Shown piece by piece: positions 60,601-64,000 of a stretch of DNA of 64,000 nt (its first letter is position 1; the number at the start of each line of letters is the position of its first letter). This DNA is from Strongylocentrotus purpuratus (Eukaryota > Echinodermata > Echinoidea > Camarodonta > Strongylocentrotidae), in assembly GCF_000002235.5 (NCBI RefSeq), contig NW_022145599.1, positions 844,697-908,696 on the forward strand. Reading direction: 5' to 3'. A program made the position numbers and the translations under genes. The notes under the pieces were generated by a model. The model searched no databases, was not told the origin of the DNA, and worked only from the letters and a program-made list of their open reading frames with translations.

Positions 60601-62471
60601 GGTCATTTTACCCTAACTCTAACCCTAACTCTAACCCTAACCCTAACCCTAACACTAAACCTAACCCTAAACCTAAACATGCAAAAAATGACCGTTTTTA
60701 CAGCTGGTCCGAGTTGGCCCGACTCCAATCAAAGATATACATAAATAAAAGATGATAGAAGAGGTGATAAAGGAAAAATGTGAGGGATGTGATGAGCAGA
60801 TTACAGACAGATTAAAGTGATAAACTATACAAAGACCCTTAAGATTCAAAGGACGAAAGCAATAGAATATAATAAATAGTGTAAATAATTTCAAATCTCT
60901 TCAATATATTTTTCCCCCTTATAAAGCTGATTTGAAGACATCGATTTACTGTGATGTTTTAACCAGTTTTTACTCAAGAAAAGGATAAGATAAGAATTCT
61001 TTGTAGATTTTTTTGTGAATATGGTATATACAATGTCATGTAAAAGATATAAATAGAGACTGCTTTAGTATTGGAAGCATATTTGTTTTTATAGGCTCGC
61101 GGGGACGTCCTGCTATCACCCCTGTATAATGCGTTTAATGGTCCTTTTTCAGGAAATTATGAGTCAAATTACAAGTCCCTGTTGCAAATCTTGCAGCCGT
61201 ATTCTATATTGCTCACGAATGCATCAGATACATGCATCCGCTAAAAATCAATGTTTGCACAGCAGACCCTATGGTCGGTTTCTGTCTCTAAAGAGTCTTA
61301 AATGAGGAGCGGATCCTACCCAAAGAAGACTGCGGCTAACAAACAAAAGAGACAGAATTTTCGGTCTACCACCAAGTGCAGTCTGCTGAGCTTGGTCCCA
61401 GGCCAGCCCCAGTCTGCATTATGAAGATAAGCTACAGTACAAAGGCAATGACCATGGAAGAACAAGCAGTGTCACAGCATGCATGCTCCACCAAATACAA
61501 TGGCCATCTTTGCAAGAAAGGAGAGCCCGCTGATATCCATCCCCCAGACTCCATCACTACCTGCTCCGCAAAGAGGCCATGACCAGAAACTTCAAGTGCC
61601 ATATGCCCGGACACAAGTACTGCAAAGGAGTTTCTTTCCAGAAACCACCAGGCTCTGGAACTCACTACCGCAGGACGCCATCACCTGTACTTCTCTGCCA
61701 AGCTTTAAGTACAGTAGGGGTGCTGGTCCGAGAATGAGGTTTGTCTGCATAAACGAGGATATCCTTGTAAACGCGAACAAATCGCGTCCTAAAAAAATAA
61801 TGATCTTTCGCATTTGCAGACATTTTTTTTTCTTCTTCTGGCCTGGGATCTACAGGTATAGATCTAGGCTTCCCGATACGCGCGCTGGCAATGAGAAAAA
61901 CAGATTCCGCATAATAAAATCCCCCCAATTCACCATTTATTTTCATGGGTTGTCCGCCTTCCTGATGATTTATTGTTTATAACGTGAAAGTCTCTGTGCA
62001 AAGTTGATGTGAAATAGACCCTACATCAAAAAAATCATAGCAGATTCCGTTTTTCGCATCGCCGTTCAAAATGCAGACGATCCTTATTTTTGAGGACGCA
62101 TCGGTCTGCATTTAGGCAGACAATCCTTATTCTCGTACCAGTGCCCCTACTCCTCAGGGTCACATAAGCACTGCACTGCACCCAATATTGTAACAAAGAT
62201 TAAGGCCCAAGTTGGCAAGTATGCCTAGCTAGACTACCCACACACTCGATCAACACTGCTGTGTCACTCACTGACCACATTCCATAAACGGCATGCATAG
62301 AATCACACTTGGAAACCTCCATGCATGCATGCTCATACAACATTTATACGTAGCATAACATTGATACACACATTCAAAAAATGGTGATTAAAATACATCA
62401 AATGTGAGTTCACATATTATATATCCTGAAATTCCGATAAATTAACAAAAAATAATCTTACCAGACGACAT
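45504..62471 (-). CDS. UBFD1: UBFD1, ubiquitin-family domain-containing protein 1, complete, seven exons
   Basis: CDS joins 62462-62471, 55737-56207, 49048-49227, 48042-48142, 47085-47190, 46128-46210 and 45504-45614 (1062 nt, 353 aa; human UBFD1 is 309 aa). All six junctions keep frame. Residues 1 to about 120 are an acidic Ser/Glu/Gly-rich head with MESGMES-type repeats. A ubiquitin-like fold follows (VELKIMYNKKKYDVRVGVES, then VPPAMQKLMFKGLMKDEKTL and ELKVTSGSKLMLIGST), and then the conserved UBFD1 C-terminal domain (EPLPNVPISGMLNKAGGKVR, ELDQVWIGTKERTEK, IKNVLSEPIEGHEDYH, ending KDTVLGKWVYF). Family members are poorly characterised; a ubiquitin-pathway or NF-kB-linked role has been proposed in mammals. 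Introns 1 and 2 are over 6 kb and packed with repeats. Confidence 0.95.
45724..45770. repeat. Small hairpin in UBFD1 intron 6
   Basis: GAAGGGCATTAAC and GGTTAATGCCCTTC are inverted with a 19-nt AT-rich loop. Too short to assign to an element or an RNA. Confidence 0.6.
46128..46210 (-). CDS. UBFD1: UBFD1 exon 6
   Basis: Acceptor CAAACAG|AGAGAA, donor CTTG|GTAAGT. Encodes ERTEKINMNSIKNVLSEPIE then GHEDYHIL. Confidence 0.93.
47085..47190 (-). CDS. UBFD1: UBFD1 exon 5
   Basis: Acceptor CTTTCAG|GAACCG, donor AAAAG|GTAATA. Encodes EPLPNVPISGMLNKAGGKVR then LTFKLELDQVWIGTK. Confidence 0.93.
47560..47753. mobile_element. TTAA MITE, AGGCC family, in UBFD1 intron 4
   Basis: Flanked by TTAA (47556-47559, 47754-47757). 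Starts AGGCCGTCTGTACTAG and ends TAGTGCAGTGGGGCT. Confidence 0.78.
48042..48142 (-). CDS. UBFD1: UBFD1 exon 4
   Basis: Acceptor TCTGCAG|CAAGTG, donor CAACAT|GTAAGT. Encodes KLKMHKKIIDKGKPDDAMIG, matching the vertebrate HRKVLDKGKPEDVM segment. Confidence 0.92.
49048..49227 (-). CDS. UBFD1: UBFD1 exon 3
   Basis: Acceptor TGATCAG|GCGTTC, donor GAAAG|GTAGGA. Encodes GVPPAMQKLMFKGLMKDEKT and the rest of the ubiquitin-like domain, then a Lys/Glu linker. Confidence 0.93.
49281..50465. mobile_element. 1.2-kb non-autonomous DNA transposon, TAGGTGGGCTG ends
   Basis: Ends TAGGTGGGCTG and CAGCCCACCTA. The interior carries alternating CGCG-rich segments (CGCGCGAAAACGCGCGCGCA; GCGCGCATTGACGCGCGG), several TGACGTCAT motifs and an (ATA)n tract near 50383-50413. 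No reading frame of note. Lies in UBFD1 intron 2. Confidence 0.65.
50761..51422. mobile_element. MITE-like element with GTCTCGCCTGC ends and GTCGCC triplet tract
   Basis: Ends GTCTCGCCTGC and GCAGGCGAGAC. Contains repeated GACCTTTGACCTTGTGACCT phrases and a (GCCGTC)n run near 51338-51378. Non-coding, in UBFD1 intron 2. Confidence 0.6.
52393..55067 (-). mobile_element. Rex1/CR1-like LINE, 5'-truncated, in UBFD1 intron 2
   Basis: Minus strand, 2.7 kb. Begins inside the endonuclease (GDFNH, then LGRSDHNVI), then reverse transcriptase with LFVDFSSAFNTIQ, GSPQGCVLSPIIF and the catalytic FKYADDTAIL, a C-terminal region ending YVPYSIRLLNEI, and a 3' UTR closing with a (TTGAA)n tail (52393-52418). 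One frame change separates the endonuclease (to 54683) from the RT frame (53169-about 54680). Truncated at the 5' end, so immobile. Confidence 0.9.
52640..52705. repeat. (TTA)n microsatellite in the LINE 3' UTR
   Basis: Imperfect TTA/TAT run between the RT frame and the 3' tail of the LINE at 52393-55067. Confidence 0.8.
55372..55670. mobile_element. TTAA MITE, AGGTAAAGAC family, in UBFD1 intron 2
   Basis: TTAA at 55368-55371 and 55671-55674; ends AGGTAAAGACTGG and CTGGTCTATACCT. Its right third (TATTCTTTCACATGATTGG) is shared with 59164-59575. Confidence 0.78.
55737..56207 (-). CDS. UBFD1: UBFD1 exon 2
   Basis: Acceptor TCTCTCTACAG|ACAACA, donor ACAACAG|GTCAGT. Encodes the acidic low-complexity head and the first half of the ubiquitin-like domain (VELKIMYNKKKYDVRVG, VAELKTEIQTTTG). 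Confidence 0.93.
56515..56800. mobile_element. Fragment of the AGGTAATAC-family TTAA MITE, reversed
   Basis: Reverse complement of about 18830-19070: shares GCAGCTAC...CATGAAAATCTCAG and the GGATGCCCCTGTGGATGTA segment. The ends are not preserved. Confidence 0.65.
56805..57222. repeat. Three-unit tandem repeat of about 148 bp
   Basis: Each unit starts near ATATGACCT..GACC, contains GGCAGCATCACCAAACACT and ends AAATTTGAAAGAAATC; starts near 56810, 56965 and 57115. In UBFD1 intron 1. Confidence 0.7.
58275..58857. mobile_element. Fold-back MITE, TA target family, copy 3, with nested TTAA MITE
   Basis: Palindrome with ends TATAGAGT and ACTCTATA; its right arm is interrupted by the TTAA element at 58550-58736. 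Removing that element rejoins AATACTTAACATATTC, as seen in the other copies. Confidence 0.8.
58550..58736. mobile_element. TTAA MITE, AGGCC family, nested copy
   Basis: Flanked by TTAA on both sides (58546-58549, 58737-58740), with an end starting AGGCCCACTGCACTACT. Same family as 30632-30788 and 47560-47753. Confidence 0.8.
59025..59155. repeat. Three-unit tandem repeat of about 47 bp
   Basis: Units share GTCAATAGTCTTTTAAAAGA followed by TGCCTGCAAGCC-type sequence, at about 59040, 59086 and 59126. Confidence 0.75.
59164..59575. mobile_element. TTAA MITE, AGGTAAAGAC family, in UBFD1 intron 1
   Basis: TTAA at 59160-59163 and 59576-59579; ends AGATAAAGACCAG and CTGGTCTTTACCT; contains an internal G run at 59535-59550. 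Confidence 0.78.
60556..60728. repeat. Telomere-like CCCTAA array inside an inverted repeat
   Basis: Centre 60608-60678 is (CCCTAA)n with CTCTAA and CACTAA variants, about 11 units. Arms: CTCGGCCCAGCTGCAAAAAC (60579-60598) and GTTTTTACAGCTGGTCCGAG (60692-60711), and further out GGGCTAACTCGGACC and GGCCCGACTCC. Read as a whole it can form a hairpin with a telomeric loop. Confidence 0.8.
61128..61372 (+). mobile_element. Single arm of the fold-back family
   Basis: Carries TTTAATGGTCCTTTTTCAGG then TCTGTCTCTAAAGAG and AAAAGAGACAGAATTTTCGG in the order of the right half of 32589-33249, without an opposing arm. Confidence 0.65.
61440..62222 (+). mobile_element. Jockey/CR1-like LINE C-terminal fragment, split by a MITE
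   Basis: Plus-strand frames read WPSLQERRA and then FQ-type LQVPYARTQVLQRSFFPETT and RLWNSLPQDAITCTSLPSFK, a signature of LINE ORF2 C-termini. After the MITE at 61713-62152 the match resumes with TALHPIL-like coding and a stop. Several frame breaks. Confidence 0.7.
61713..62152. mobile_element. MITE with AGTAGGGGTGCTGG ends, nested in a LINE fragment
   Basis: Left AGTAGGGGTGCTGGTCCGAG and right CTCGTACCAGTGCCCCTACT are near inverted repeats that continue into TTGTCTGC / GCAGACAA. LINE-like coding sequence lies on both sides. Confidence 0.65.
62462..62471 (-). CDS. UBFD1: UBFD1 exon 1 (start codon)
   Basis: ATGTCGTCTG|GTAAGA: three codons plus one base, joining exon 2 in phase as MSSDNKRESEETP. 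The alternative ATG (MEQTADDSS) in exon 2 would give a shorter start. The exon 1 ATG is preferred because phase and donor agree. Confidence 0.7.
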
Positions 62472-62479
62472 GTCGAATG

Positions 62480-63930
62480 TTGACAATTCAGTGCTATGGT
62501 GTCTTACAAACACTAAAAAAATTACGAGGAAAAAAAAGTTTCGTTATCCAGATGGGGCAAAATACCACCATCCAAAGTCGATCCATTATAATACCAAACG
62601 AACAACAACGTCATGTTCTTTTACATTTTTTGTGGGTAAATGATCTTCTTTTCAATTCATACTTTCAGAAATTGTTGAATATATATATATATACATATAT
62701 TATTAATTCCCGGCATAAAGAACCATACTAAAAGCATTTTGTTTATTGACAATGTTACAAAGTACCTGGTAATTGGTGAATAGATTTATGAAATTTCTGT
62801 AATTTTCACTTAAAACTTTTTGTCTACGAGCGTAAATAAAAAATAAATATTTGGGCTAAAAGCGTCATGTAATTTTTCTTTGTTTCTTCCTTCTATCACC
62901 TTTCTTATGTTATTATTATTATTTTTTTATAAATTCTATCACTTTCTTCCTACCATTCCTTATGTTATATTCGTTTCGTCCTTGATATATCCCCTTCTCT
63001 TATGTTATTCTTTGGTTTTATCTTCTATCACCATCTCTTTCTGCCTTTCCTTGTGTTACTTAACTCGTTTCTTCCTTCTAAAATGCAATACCTTCTTACG
63101 TTTTTCTTTGTTTTTATCACGTCTATCATTTTCTTCCTATACCAATCCTTAAATTATTCTCTGTTTATGATCTTGTAGTGTAATCTATTTCTCTCTTTCA
63201 TTACTTTCCCGCCAAAACACGCGTATCATCACATTACTTCTGTGTTGTATATACGAACTGGATACCTGAAAGAGATAGATTCGCTTGTATAACTCTTAAC
63301 AATTGTATATATGAAACACAATGATGCTCCAAGGTATTCGCAAAAGTCGTCGACCGACTGTCTTACTCGTAATCTCTGTTCATCTTCAAAGCATTCATTC
63401 CCCGACCCCCCCCCCCCCGGCCCCACCGTCGGGGTCGGAGGGACTGCATGTTGTGTACTCCCAAAATTCCATTAATTTCGTCATTAATTATCGTTGTAAT
63501 TTTTATTATCGTTTTGTTTTTTAATTATTATAAATAACTGTTATTAATAATATTGTTATTATTATCATTATAATTTTTCTCACTAGTCGATAGTGTCATT
63601 TTGTATTGATTAACATTAATTCGATTTGTATTGTATATTTTACAGTGTTAAATTGAAAATTAAAACTGATTGTTAACTTCTTCAATACCCCAATGTGGGG
63701 GGTCATTGTCATTGTCTGGAATTGAACATTATTATTACTATTATGTCAGTGATGACTCGGTTCAAGCAACTCTGCGCTTTTTAATTTCATGATTTACCCC
63801 TACTTTCATGATTCCTCTTGCATCGTTTTAATCCAGATATTTCACTTGGCCCATTGATTCAATCATTTATTGCCATTTCTTCCTTTGATTAGTATCTTTT
63901 GGAGAAGACTGAGAATATTTTTTAGGAATG
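62480..63930. other. UBFD1 upstream region
   Basis: AT-rich with pyrimidine-rich stretches (62880-63200) and a CCCCGACCC...GTCGGGGTCGG near-palindrome at 63400-63440. No second gene recognised. The promoter presumably lies just above 62472 but no clear motif set is visible. Confidence 0.4.
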
Positions 63931-63934
63931 TTAA

Positions 63935-64000
63935 AGGTACTATGTTCCTTTTGCAGCCAACCTCAAATTCTGTAGAACTTTGCAGGAATTATGAATATGT
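63935..64000. mobile_element. TTAA MITE, AGGTACTATGT family, start of a copy cut by the window end
   Basis: TTAA at 63931-63934, then AGGTACTATGTTCCTTTTGC and about 45 bp more that match 24715-24760 nearly exactly. Confidence 0.75.

Noticed and set aside
1-64000. CRISPR arrays, operons, riboswitches or prokaryotic defence genes
   Set aside because: Intron-containing animal genes throughout; no direct-repeat/spacer pattern or bacterial gene organisation.

Overview
Animal genomic DNA, probably from an echinoderm and most likely a sea urchin. Support: long AT-rich introns, ACATGT-rich low-complexity sequence, very long C/G runs, TTAGGG-type telomere motifs, CR1/Rex1-like LINEs, tRNA-derived SINEs, many TTAA- and TA-flanked MITEs, and deuterostome-like SRSF2 and UBFD1 proteins. 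The species is inferred, not proven. All convincing genes lie on the minus strand and are split into exons. I assembled them from splice sites and phase agreement at every junction.

Layout. (1) 0.9-11.6 kb: five coding exons of a coiled-coil protein gene that runs off the left edge, with a promoter-like segment near 11.6 kb. (2) 13.3-45 kb: a partial segmental duplication in three copies. Copy A (about 13.3-20.7 kb) and copy B (about 23.7-40.3 kb) each carry a complete SRSF2 (SC35) splicing-factor gene with the same three coding exons. Copy C (about 40.9-44.95 kb) keeps only the region downstream of the gene. A degenerate GAAAAGGGGCACTTATC satellite separates A from B. Intron 1 of SRSF2-B carries a nest of elements: fold-back palindromes, a SINE and a 5.5-kb THAP-encoding P-element-like transposon. 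(3) 45.5-62.5 kb: a complete seven-exon UBFD1 gene whose introns hold a 5'-truncated LINE, several MITEs, a LINE fragment with a MITE inside, a 3-unit satellite and a telomere-like array inside a hairpin. (4) 62.5-64 kb: UBFD1 upstream DNA, ending in the start of another TTAA MITE.

Most notable signal: about 1.6-2.8 kb downstream of each SRSF2 stop codon is a 510-bp noncoding block that differs at only 4 positions between A and B. That is tighter than coding exon 1 (7 differences in 305). It starts beyond a TGCTAAC branch-point match, runs through a pyrimidine tract and AG, and reaches a donor about 429 nt later. In the sense strand it holds eight TGCAG motifs. It looks like a conserved 3'-UTR cassette exon able to switch SRSF2 mRNA into nonsense-mediated decay, as SR genes of other animals do to control their own level. 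A second block (about 210 bp around the 30-nt exon 2) is equally conserved. Because A and B are paralogous, several mobile insertions in one copy can be read against the empty site in the other.
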